Positions 17,210 to 24,555 of a DNA stretch of 41,260 nucleotides are shown here, in pieces. The notes beneath the pieces are model-generated. The model ran no database searches, was not told the DNA's origin, and saw nothing but the letters and a program-made list of their open reading frames with translations. The stretch is from an uncultured Pelagibacteraceae bacterium (lineage in GTDB: Bacteria > Pseudomonadota > Alphaproteobacteria > Pelagibacterales > Pelagibacteraceae): NCBI GenBank assembly GCA_902558835.1, contig CACEFK010000006.1, positions 1 to 41,260 on the forward strand. Reading direction: 5' to 3'. The first letter of the stretch is position 1. Each line of letters opens with the position of its first letter. The translations under genes were made by a program, and so were the position numbers.

Positions 17210-18895
17210 TTAGGAATTTTTAAGACCCTCAATTACTTTAATATTGATTTTTTCTATCATATCATCTTCGGTGTCATCAAAACTTAATACGTTGTTCCAA
17301 AAATATCTTGCTTGAATTTTTCGATTTAATTTCCATAAAATGTCTCCATAATGATCATTCACGATTGGGTCATCTGGCATTAATTCTACAGCTCTTTTTA
17401 AATACTTTTCAGCTTCTACATAATCCTCTATTAAAAAATAAGCCCATCCAATTGAATCAATAATATATGGATCATTGCTTTTTAAATCATATGCTGTTTT
17501 CAACATATCCATTGCTTCATTAATTTTATAATCACGTTCTAACCAAGAGTAAGCAAGGTAATTCAAAATATATGCATCACTAGGATCAATTTTAAGCGCA
17601 TGCAATAAATCTTCATCTGACTTTTCATAATTACCCATTCTTTCATAGCTACCACCTCTACGATACAATACATCTGATTTAATAAGTGAATTGTCATCCA
17701 GTGTTAAAATAATTTCCGTATAACGATCTATTGCTTTTTCATAATTTTTAGAATTCTTATAAAAATTAGCTAAATCAAAAATCATTTTTATATTTGGATT
17801 TTCAATTTTATTAAATTTTGAATCTATGTATTTAATTCCATTTTCATAATCCTGCTCTTGAATTATTATTTGAGCTTCTTTTTTTAATCTAAACCAATAA
17901 TAAAATTCATCTTCTTTTTTAAAGTTTTTTAAAATTCTTTGTACTTTATCAAATTCATCATTAAGATAAAAATTTTCTGCAACTAATGACAAATTAAATT
18001 CAAACTTAGGATTTAAATAGTTTGACAAATTTAAATAAAAATTTGATTTTTCAAAATTATCCTGAGAAGAATAAAGATTAGAGATTAAAAATAAAAACTC
18101 ACTTACAAGATCATTATGATCTTTACATGAAAAAATTTTTCCAAAATCATCGAATTTTTCTTTGTCTACCCAACTTTTACTCTGTGAAAGTAAAAGTGTT
18201 GAATTTATATAATCAATTTGTTCAACAACTAATCTTGCTTCATTTAATTTATCGTTGTCAATTAAATGATTAAGATAAAAGAAAATGTATCTTGAATAAT
18301 CACCTTGTTGATTATTTATTAAATTAAGAAAAAATGATGAGGTTCTTTTATCTTCAATATAACATCTTTGGAATGTCTCAGCTATAAGAGACAGGTTCCC
18401 AAAATTTTTTTTGTTGTCTAATATTTTTTTGTTTTTAAATGTATAAATGTACTGTTTTAAAGTTTCAAATATAACTAGGCTTATCCTATCTTCATCTTGA
18501 AATTTTAAACTTTGTGTTAAATATTCATCAGCCTTTTTAAAGTTATTTTTTTTTAAACTATCAATTATTAAAATTATATAAGCATCATAAAAATCTGAAT
18601 TAGATTTGTTTGCATTATTATTTATTACATTAATTGCTTGAGGTACTTTGTTATCTAAAACTAAAGAGTTAACATATCTTTTTAAATAACTGTCATGTTT
18701 GTTAATTAATACTTTGGTTAAGTTAAAAAATTTTAAAGCTTCAGAATTATCTCGATTTTCAAATGCAACAATTCCAGAAAAATAATTTGATAAATCTCTT
18801 GAGTTGAAATCATTAAAAGTAGCACTTTTAGAATACAAAGGTGTCTGATAAGATATCAATATTAATAGTACTAATTTTAGAAATTTTAGGAACAT
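17210..18895 (-). CDS. Exported or membrane-anchored tetratricopeptide-repeat protein
   Basis: A 561-residue protein with an N-terminal signal sequence (hydrophobic residues about 6-16, likely cleavage near YSKS at 22-24). It is built from TPR-like helical pairs through most of its length; the clearest lie between residues 390 and 545 (KNYEKAIDRYTEIIL, GNYEKSDEDLLHALKIDPSD, YVEAEKYLKRAVELMPDDP). Such proteins act as scaffolds in the periplasm. A similar TPR gene next to ispE occurs in many Alphaproteobacteria. No enzymatic motif is seen and I cannot name a function. Its start ATG (18893-18895) is only 11 bp from the divergent UDG start. Confidence 0.85.
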   Translation of the reverse strand: MFLKFLKLVLLILISYQTPLYSKSATFNDFNSRDLSNYFSGIVAFENRDNSEALKFFNLTKVLINKHDSYLKRYVNSLVLDNKVPQAINVINNNANKSNSDFYDAYIILIIDSLKKNNFKKADEYLTQSLKFQDEDRISLVIFETLKQYIYTFKNKKILDNKKNFGNLSLIAETFQRCYIEDKRTSSFFLNLINNQQGDYSRYIFFYLNHLIDNDKLNEARLVVEQIDYINSTLLLSQSKSWVDKEKFDDFGKIFSCKDHNDLVSEFLFLISNLYSSQDNFEKSNFYLNLSNYLNPKFEFNLSLVAENFYLNDEFDKVQRILKNFKKEDEFYYWFRLKKEAQIIIQEQDYENGIKYIDSKFNKIENPNIKMIFDLANFYKNSKNYEKAIDRYTEIILTLDDNSLIKSDVLYRRGGSYERMGNYEKSDEDLLHALKIDPSDAYILNYLAYSWLERDYKINEAMDMLKTAYDLKSNDPYIIDSIGWAYFLIEDYVEAEKYLKRAVELMPDDPIVNDHYGDILWKLNRKIQARYFWNNVLSFDDTEDDMIEKINIKVIEGLKNS

Positions 18896-18906
18896 GTAAC
18901 CATACT

Positions 18907-19626
18907 ATGACTAAAAAAGTGATAAATCAAAATACCAAATTAAACCAAGAACTAATCAATACTATTGAGCCAAAATTTATATTCTCAGATAAGCCAATAA
19001 ATAGATTTAATATTTTAGAAACGGACAATGACACCCTGCAAATTAATAAAGAAGAATTACTTAAAAATTTAAAAGATCAAATAAATTCAATTGAAAATTG
19101 TAAATTGAAAGAAAATTCAAACAAAATCATTTTAGGTGAGGGAAATATAAATAGCCCTTTAATGTTAATTGGAGAATCTCCTGGGGCTGAAGAAGAAAAA
19201 TTGGGTGTCCCATTTAGAGGAGAGGTTGGCGAACTTCTTAACAAAATGCTTATAGCTATCAATATTAAGAGACAAAATATTTATACAAGTTATGCAATCA
19301 ATTTTAGACCACCTGATGACAGAAAACCAACCTCAGCTGAAATTAAAAGATACTCAGTATTTTTGAAGGAGCATATATCTATTATAAACCCAAAGATTAT
19401 TGTTTTGATGGGTAGTTCGGCAATGGAGGCTGTAACAGGAATAAGTGAAAAAATAACTACTGAAAGAGGACATTGGAAGGAAGTGATTTTAAAAAACAAA
19501 ACATTCCCTTTAATGATAACTTTTAATCCATCTTATTTAATCCGTTTTCCAGAAAATAAAAAACACTCATGGGAAGATTTAAAGAAAATTAGAGACAAAA
19601 TCAAAGATCTTAAGTTAAAAATTTGA
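18907..19626 (+). CDS. Uracil-DNA glycosylase, family 4-like, lacking most cluster cysteines
   Basis: A 239-residue member of the UDG superfamily. Motif 1 is GESPGAEEEKLGVPFRGEVGELL (G89 onward), followed by NIYTSYAINFRPPDDRKPT and IIVLMGSSAMEAVTG. In family 4 enzymes four cysteines hold a [4Fe-4S] cluster; here only C65 is in a matching place, with F133 and neighbouring non-Cys residues at the later positions. The motif-2 His (HPxxLLR) is Asn207 in FNPSYLIRFP. It presumably removes uracil from DNA, but activity with this residue set is uncertain. I use ATG 18907; an in-frame GTG at 18841 would overlap the TPR gene. The first 55 residues are non-conserved linker-like sequence. Confidence 0.82.
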   Translation: MTKKVINQNTKLNQELINTIEPKFIFSDKPINRFNILETDNDTLQINKEELLKNLKDQINSIENCKLKENSNKIILGEGNINSPLMLIGESPGAEEEKLGVPFRGEVGELLNKMLIAINIKRQNIYTSYAINFRPPDDRKPTSAEIKRYSVFLKEHISIINPKIIVLMGSSAMEAVTGISEKITTERGHWKEVILKNKTFPLMITFNPSYLIRFPENKKHSWEDLKKIRDKIKDLKLKI

Positions 19627-20186
19627 TGAAGATAATTGCTGGGGTTGATGAGGTTGGTAGAGGAAGTTTAATTGGGCCTGTTTATGCTTCAGCAGTAATT
19701 TTAAAAAAATCAATTAATTCAAAGTTATTAAAAGATTCAAAATCATTAAGTAAAAAAGAAAGAGAGTATCTATGTAGATACATAAAAAAAAATTCTACTT
19801 GGTCTATAGGCAAAGCTTCTGTCAAAGAAATAGAAAAACTGAATATACTTCAAGCAAGTTTGCTGGCTATGAAAAGAGCCATCAAAAAACTTGAGAGAAA
19901 ACCAACACACGTTCTGATAGATGGAAACAAAACTCCAGAGTTAGAAAATTATAATTTAAAATCAGTAATTAAAGGAGATAAAAAAATCCCCTCTATTTCG
20001 GCAGCTTCAATAATTGCAAAAGTATCAAGGGATAAGTTTATAACCACCTTATCAAAAAAAAATAAAGGTTATGACTGGGATAAAAACTTCGGGTACGGAA
20101 CAAAACATCACTTAAAAGCGTTGAAAAAATTAGGTATTACCAAACATCATAGAAAAACTTTTTCACCAATATCTAAAATAAATTAA
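19626..20186 (+). CDS. rnhB: Ribonuclease HII
   Basis: A 186-residue type 2 RNase H that removes single ribonucleotides and RNA from RNA-DNA hybrids. The catalytic DE pair and GRG motif are in AGVDEVGRGSLIGPVYASAVIL (D8, E9), a further acidic residue is in HVLIDGNKTP, and the block KGDKKIPSISAASIIAKVSRD is the conserved Mg-site helix; GYDWDKNFGYGTKHH follows. The start ATG at 19626 overlaps the UDG stop by one base (TGATG), indicating coupling. RNase HI (rnhA) is also present, 16 kb downstream. Confidence 0.96.
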   Translation: MKIIAGVDEVGRGSLIGPVYASAVILKKSINSKLLKDSKSLSKKEREYLCRYIKKNSTWSIGKASVKEIEKLNILQASLLAMKRAIKKLERKPTHVLIDGNKTPELENYNLKSVIKGDKKIPSISAASIIAKVSRDKFITTLSKKNKGYDWDKNFGYGTKHHLKALKKLGITKHHRKTFSPISKIN

Positions 20187-20225
20187 CACTACATCTAGTT
20201 ACTTTCTAATTTTGAAACACTAATC

Positions 20226-20278
20226 GAATCTAAATTTTTCAATCTCAGGTTGACCGTAGAATCCATTTGGAGTCTAAT
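20226..20278 (+). promoter_or_regulatory. Likely ccrM promoter with three GANTC methylation sites
   Basis: In the 104 bp gap before ccrM lie TTGACC (20250-20255) and TCTAAT (20273-20278) separated by exactly 17 bp, a good match to a sigma-70 promoter. Three GANTC sites, the target of CcrM-type enzymes, cluster here: GAATC 20226-20230, GAATC 20259-20263 (in the spacer) and GAGTC 20270-20274 (overlapping the -10). Transcription would start near 20285, only about 6 nt before the ATG. Methylation-sensitive control is known for ccrM in Caulobacter; here it is inferred from position only. The rest of the gap (20187-20225) shows nothing distinctive. Confidence 0.6.
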
Positions 20279-20290
20279 TAATTTTTACAA

Positions 20291-21361
20291 ATGAAAACCG
20301 ATTTCAAAAATAAAATAATTAATGGAGATAGTCTCGAAGAATTAAAAAAAATTCCACGTGAAACTATTGATTTAATTTTTGCTGATCCTCCTTACAACTT
20401 ACAATTAAAAAGTGAATTAACTAGACCAGATAGATCAAAGGTTAGTGCGGTAAATGATAAGTGGGATCAATTTGAAAATTTTAAAAAATATGATGATTTC
20501 ACCTACGAATGGCTTAGTGAATGTAAAAGAATTTTAAAAAAAGATGGAGCTATTTGGGTTATAGGAAGCTACCATAATATTTTTAGAGTTGGCACAGCAA
20601 TACAAAATCTAGGTTTCTGGATTTTAAATGATGTTATTTGGAATAAAAATAATCCAATGCCAAACTTTAGAGGCACGCGTTTTACTAACGCTCATGAAAC
20701 TTTAATATGGGCTTCTAAAAGTGAGAAATCAAAATACACATTTAATTATCAATCTTTAAAATGTTTAAATGATGATCTTCAAATGAGATCTAATTGGGAT
20801 CTTCCAATATGCAATGGATCTGAAAGACTCAAAAAGGATGGAAAAAAAATTCACTCCACACAAAAACCAGAAGCACTTTTACATAGAATTTTACTAGCTA
20901 CATCAAATAAAAATGACCTCATACTTGATCCTTTTTTAGGATCAGGAACAACAGCTACAGTAGCAAAAAAACTAGGGAGAAATTATTTTGGAATAGAAAA
21001 AGAAAAAAATTATTTTAAAGCTGCTGAGCAACGCATAAAAACTGCAAAGCCTATTGAAGACGATTTATTAGATACACTAAAAAATAATAGATCAAAACCA
21101 AGAATTCCTTTTGGTTCGTTAGTCGAGCTTGGCATAATTAAACCTGGAACTAATATTTTTGATAATAAGAAAAAAATAACAGCCAGAATTATGGCTGATG
21201 GTAGTATAAAACATAATCAAGCAGAGGGTTCTATACACAAAGTTGCGGCTACTATTTTAGGAGCTGAAAGTTGCAATGGATGGACTTTTTGGCACTGTGA
21301 TATAAATGGACGAACTTATCCTATTGATTATCTAAGACAAAGATTAATTTCTAAAAATTAA
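20291..21361 (+). CDS. ccrM: CcrM-type adenine-N6 DNA methyltransferase (GANTC)
   Basis: A 356-residue beta-class amino-methyltransferase. Motif IV is ADPPYNL (residues 31-37), the SAM-binding motif I is DPFLGSGTT (about 213-221) near the C-terminal end of the catalytic part, and KPEALLHRILLATS precedes it. The last 85 residues form the CcrM-specific C-terminal domain (RIPFGSLVELGIIKPG, ADGSIKHNQAEGSIHKVAA, NGWTFWHCDINGRTYPIDYLR). In Alphaproteobacteria CcrM methylates GANTC as an orphan, cell-cycle enzyme. No restriction endonuclease is adjacent, which fits. Its stop shares TTAA with the convergent monooxygenase. Confidence 0.95.
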   Translation: MKTDFKNKIINGDSLEELKKIPRETIDLIFADPPYNLQLKSELTRPDRSKVSAVNDKWDQFENFKKYDDFTYEWLSECKRILKKDGAIWVIGSYHNIFRVGTAIQNLGFWILNDVIWNKNNPMPNFRGTRFTNAHETLIWASKSEKSKYTFNYQSLKCLNDDLQMRSNWDLPICNGSERLKKDGKKIHSTQKPEALLHRILLATSNKNDLILDPFLGSGTTATVAKKLGRNYFGIEKEKNYFKAAEQRIKTAKPIEDDLLDTLKNNRSKPRIPFGSLVELGIIKPGTNIFDNKKKITARIMADGSIKHNQAEGSIHKVAATILGAESCNGWTFWHCDINGRTYPIDYLRQRLISKN

Positions 21362-22500
21362 CTTTTATAAATTTTACCCAAATAACTTTCTAAAAATTTT
21401 TTATTTTTAGTTAAAAGTTTTAAAAAAATATTTCTAAATATGATCATAATTGGATTTGATAAATGGAATGCAAATTGATTGAAATTAGATCTACTTTTAA
21501 TCATTTTTGTTCTCTTTAATCTAATATTATAAAAATTATTATTATTTATTAAACATTCATATAATTCACTAGCCCCCTCTATTGATTGGGAAGCTCCCTG
21601 TGCAAATGAAGGTGAAAAAGCAAAAAATGCATCTCCTACAAGGAATATATTTTTTGGAGGATTATATAAATTTTTACTTACAAATATTGGAAATAATTTA
21701 ATATTTTGAAGATTTTCCAAAAAACTTTGAGAAATTTTTTTGGATAATTTAAATTTAATATTTCTTATAAAAGAACTCTCGGTAAAAAGATTATAGTTCT
21801 CTTGCTCATTTGAATTTAATTTATGTTTTAAAATGCCAATAAAATTTAAATATTTATCATTATTAATTGGATAAACAACATAATGAAAATTCGGTCCTAA
21901 GAACAAAGAAATATTTTCTTCATTTAAATTTTGAAAATTTTCTCTTGATATAGTTCCTCTAATAGCAATCGTATCATTGTAAATTGGTTTTGATTTATTG
22001 TTTGAAATTAATAACTTACCCTTAGAAAACACACCGTCTGAAATAATTAAGTAATCGCAAGTTATTTTTTTTTTATCAAATATTAATTTTATTGAATCTT
22101 TATCGTAAACAATCTGTTCAATACTGTGGTTATATTTAATTATATCTTCATTTATTTGTTTTTTTAAAAATTGAAGCAATTTTGATCTTTTCAATGTTGT
22201 GTATTTACAATTTTCATAATTAAATTTTGAAATGTCTAAGTCACAAATTTTTTTTGAATTTTTAATTTCATAAAAATCAATTTTTTTTGGATTAAATTTT
22301 TCTTCTTCAGTGAAAGAAGTGAAGCCTATTTTATTTAAAAGCTTTACACTATTTACCGACAACTGAATTCCATAGCCATCTTCCATTTCTATGGAATTCC
22401 TTTTTTCATAAATCGTAACCTGATAATCCTTATGATCTTTGAATAAATTGGCAATATACAAACCAGAAATTCCAGCACCAATTATTGCAATTTTTTTCAT
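21358..22500 (-). CDS. FAD-dependent monooxygenase (UbiH / PHBH fold)
   Basis: A 380-residue flavoprotein of the class A aromatic hydroxylase fold. The dinucleotide motif is IAIIGAGISGLYIANLF (residues 4-20); the middle DG motif appears as DYLIISDGVFSKGK, and the second FAD motif is FLVGDAFFAFSPSFAQGASQSIEGASEL (about 285-312). Ubiquinone hydroxylases of the UbiH/UbiF type share this layout, but divergence from them and the absence of neighbouring ubi genes leave the substrate open. The protein is rich in Lys and Asn. The start overlaps the mutY stop by 4 nt, so both are probably one transcript. Confidence 0.8.
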   Translation of the reverse strand: MKKIAIIGAGISGLYIANLFKDHKDYQVTIYEKRNSIEMEDGYGIQLSVNSVKLLNKIGFTSFTEEEKFNPKKIDFYEIKNSKKICDLDISKFNYENCKYTTLKRSKLLQFLKKQINEDIIKYNHSIEQIVYDKDSIKLIFDKKKITCDYLIISDGVFSKGKLLISNNKSKPIYNDTIAIRGTISRENFQNLNEENISLFLGPNFHYVVYPINNDKYLNFIGILKHKLNSNEQENYNLFTESSFIRNIKFKLSKKISQSFLENLQNIKLFPIFVSKNLYNPPKNIFLVGDAFFAFSPSFAQGASQSIEGASELYECLINNNNFYNIRLKRTKMIKSRSNFNQFAFHLSNPIMIIFRNIFLKLLTKNKKFLESYLGKIYKS

Positions 22501-23483
22501 TTATGACTTTCTAAAAATTTAACTATCTTTTTTGTAAATGTTGGCAGTGTATAATTTTGAAGCTTTGTTGGATCAATCCAATAATTATTTTTATTTAAAT
22601 TATATTTATTTTTAAATTCAATTTTAATATTCATACTCATATTAGACATTTTAAAATTCAAATCTTTATCAAAATTTTTAGGATTATTTACTTCCTCCAT
22701 CGGGAAGATATTAAAATTTTTCAAAAAATTAAATTTATTATTTTTGATTAATAAATAATGATTATTTTTTTTATAAACATTTAGCTTGTAAAAAGTTTCC
22801 TTATCTTTTTTTTTAAATTTTACTAAATCAAAATTTTTATTTTTAAATGATTTACATTTTTTTACTAATGGACAATTCTTACAATTAGGACTAACAGGTT
22901 TACAAATTAGTGCTCCTAATTCCATTAAAGCTTGAGCATAATCGCTAGATCTTTTGATAGATGTTCCAAAAATTTTTTTCTTCTCATGTAAATTTTCTTT
23001 TTTTATTTGATCTTGTTTTTTTAAAAATAAGTATCTCTTAAGTACTCTTTCAATATTACCATCTAGAGGAATTATTGGTTCATTGAATGCAATTGCAGAA
23101 ATTGCACTTGCTGTATAATCTCCAATTCCTGGAAGAGACTTTAAATCTACAAAATTTCTAGGTATTTTTTTATTAAAATTTTTAACAACTATTTGAGCTG
23201 TTTTTTTTAAATTTCTTACTCTTGAATAGTATCCAAGACCCTCCCAAAGTTTAATTAATTTTCTATCATCGTATTTAGATAATTTTTCTATTGTGGGAAT
23301 ATTTTTTATAAATCTGTTAAAGTAAGGTATTACCGTTGCAACCTGGGTTTGCTGCAACATAAATTCACTTACTAAAGTATAGTATTGCTTTTTTGTTTGA
23401 GAAACATTCTTTCTCCAAGGTAAAGATCTTTTATTTAAATCATACCAATTAAGAATATTATTTGTTATTATTGGATCTTTCAT
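22497..23483 (-). CDS. mutY: A/G-specific adenine DNA glycosylase MutY
   Basis: A 328-residue base-excision enzyme that removes adenine opposite 8-oxoguanine. It has the N-terminal RSLPWR, the catalytic Glu in EFMLQQTQV (E40), the helix-hairpin-helix LPGIGDYTASAISAIAF with the catalytic Asp in PLDGNIERVLKR, and the complete [4Fe-4S] ligand set CKPVSPNCKNCPLVKKC (C-x6-C-x2-C-x5-C). The C-terminal MutT-like domain is short and divergent. I choose ATG 23481-23483 (MKDPIIT); a farther ATG at 23528 would run through dciA. The chosen start abuts the dciA start codon with no bases between. Confidence 0.95.
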   Translation of the reverse strand: MKDPIITNNILNWYDLNKRSLPWRKNVSQTKKQYYTLVSEFMLQQTQVATVIPYFNRFIKNIPTIEKLSKYDDRKLIKLWEGLGYYSRVRNLKKTAQIVVKNFNKKIPRNFVDLKSLPGIGDYTASAISAIAFNEPIIPLDGNIERVLKRYLFLKKQDQIKKENLHEKKKIFGTSIKRSSDYAQALMELGALICKPVSPNCKNCPLVKKCKSFKNKNFDLVKFKKKDKETFYKLNVYKKNNHYLLIKNNKFNFLKNFNIFPMEEVNNPKNFDKDLNFKMSNMSMNIKIEFKNKYNLNKNNYWIDPTKLQNYTLPTFTKKIVKFLESHK

Positions 23484-23972
23484 ATGCAATCTAAAAATAA
23501 TACTAAGCAGAGAAACGCTAGCATTCAAGGATTAAGATCTTTCAAAGACACTTTGCCAAAAAATGTCAAAAAAATAATTAATAAAAAAGGTCATGTATAT
23601 TCAGAAACACTGAGCAATTGGAAATATTTAGTTGGAAGCGAATTATTTAAAATTTGCTATCCAAAAACATTTAAAAATTCAAATAAATTTGGTGTTAGCA
23701 CCTTAGTGGTTATGGTCAAGCGAGGACATGAAGTTGACGTAGAATATTCGAAAAAAGATATTTTGGATAAAATGAATAATTTTTTTGGATATTCTGTTGT
23801 TGAAAAGCTTAAATTTATAAGTTTTGATGAAGAACATGAAATGAAGGGCTCGAGTGAAACAAAATTTAAAAATGTGGCAATTAGCAAATATCAAGATAAG
23901 ATTAAAGGTGTTAAAAACGAAAAAATTAAAAAATCATTAACAGAGTTAACTAGGGTTTTTAGAGAGAAATGA
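23484..23972 (+). CDS. dciA: DciA-like DUF721 protein
   Basis: A 162-residue protein with an N-terminal DUF721 domain (about residues 16-115): LRSFKDTLPKNVKKIINKKG, YSETLSNWKYLVGSELFKICYPKTF and VMVKRGHEVDVEYSKKDILDKMNNFFGYSVVEKLKF. DUF721 proteins named DciA act as loaders or operators of the replicative helicase DnaB in bacteria without DnaC. The remaining 45 residues are lysine-rich and probably flexible. It is divergent from mutY with zero spacing and overlaps the DsbA-like gene by 4 nt (ATGA). mutY-DUF721-thioredoxin-SMC is a conserved order in Alphaproteobacteria. Confidence 0.85.
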   Translation: MQSKNNTKQRNASIQGLRSFKDTLPKNVKKIINKKGHVYSETLSNWKYLVGSELFKICYPKTFKNSNKFGVSTLVVMVKRGHEVDVEYSKKDILDKMNNFFGYSVVEKLKFISFDEEHEMKGSSETKFKNVAISKYQDKIKGVKNEKIKKSLTELTRVFREK

Positions 23973-24547
23973 AAAAAATTATATTCTTAATATTAATATT
24001 TTTTAATACAATCTTAAATGTACAAGCTGAGGAAATTAAAAGAATATCTGTTGGGAACAAAGATGCAAAAATAACTATTATAGCTTTTGAATCATTAACT
24101 TGTAGTCATTGTGCTAATTTTCATAAAAATGTTTATCCTCAATTAAAGGAGGAGTATCTTGATACTGGACTCGCTAAAATAGAATTTAGACATTTTCCAT
24201 TAGACATAGCGGCCTTTAATGCATCTAAAGTTTCTCAGTGTAAGAATGATGGAAATTCAGATATCCTTGAAAGTTTATATGCTAATCAACAAAAATGGGT
24301 AAAGGGAAGTTCAATCCAGGAGGCAAATAAAAATCTACAAAAATTTTTAAAAAGTGAGGGATTTAGTATTGATTTTGATACTTGTATAAACAATAAGGAA
24401 ATTGAAGATTTTGTATTAAACGATCGAATCGATGGAGCAAAGAACTTCAAAGTAAACGCAACTCCTACGATAATTATTAACGACGAAAAATTCGAAAAAA
24501 CTCTAAATTATAAAAATTTAAAAAAAGCGCTAGAAAAACTGATATAA
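23969..24547 (+). CDS. Periplasmic DsbA-family thiol-disulfide oxidoreductase
   Basis: A 192-residue exported thioredoxin-fold protein. A signal peptide covers residues 1-20 (ends NVQAEE). The active site is CSHC in FESLTCSHCANFHKNVYP, and the cis-proline loop is FKVNATPTIIIND. An inserted helical domain lies between (about residues 75-140). It belongs to the DsbA/BdbD-like group (DSBA oxidoreductase), probably making or reshuffling disulfides in the periplasm, for example in cytochrome biogenesis. It starts in the dciA stop (ATGA) and precedes smc by 8 nt. Confidence 0.9.
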   Translation: MKKIIFLILIFFNTILNVQAEEIKRISVGNKDAKITIIAFESLTCSHCANFHKNVYPQLKEEYLDTGLAKIEFRHFPLDIAAFNASKVSQCKNDGNSDILESLYANQQKWVKGSSIQEANKNLQKFLKSEGFSIDFDTCINNKEIEDFVLNDRIDGAKNFKVNATPTIIINDEKFEKTLNYKNLKKALEKLI

Positions 24548-24555
24548 GTTAGTGC

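Noticed and set aside
18841-18906. Longer N-terminus for the uracil-DNA glycosylase from a GTG at 18841
   Set aside because: It would run antisense through the signal peptide region of the TPR gene and add residues unlike the family; ATG 18907 avoids the overlap.
20187-20290. CtrA-type TTAA-N7-TTAA site or a small RNA gene in the gap before ccrM
   Set aside because: No pair of TTAA half-sites with 7 bp spacing and no stable hairpin were seen; the promoter and GANTC sites explain the gap.
23484-23528. Longer MutY from an ATG at 23528
   Set aside because: The extension would be antisense to dciA codons and precede the normal MutY N-terminus; MKDPIIT at 23483 gives the expected length.
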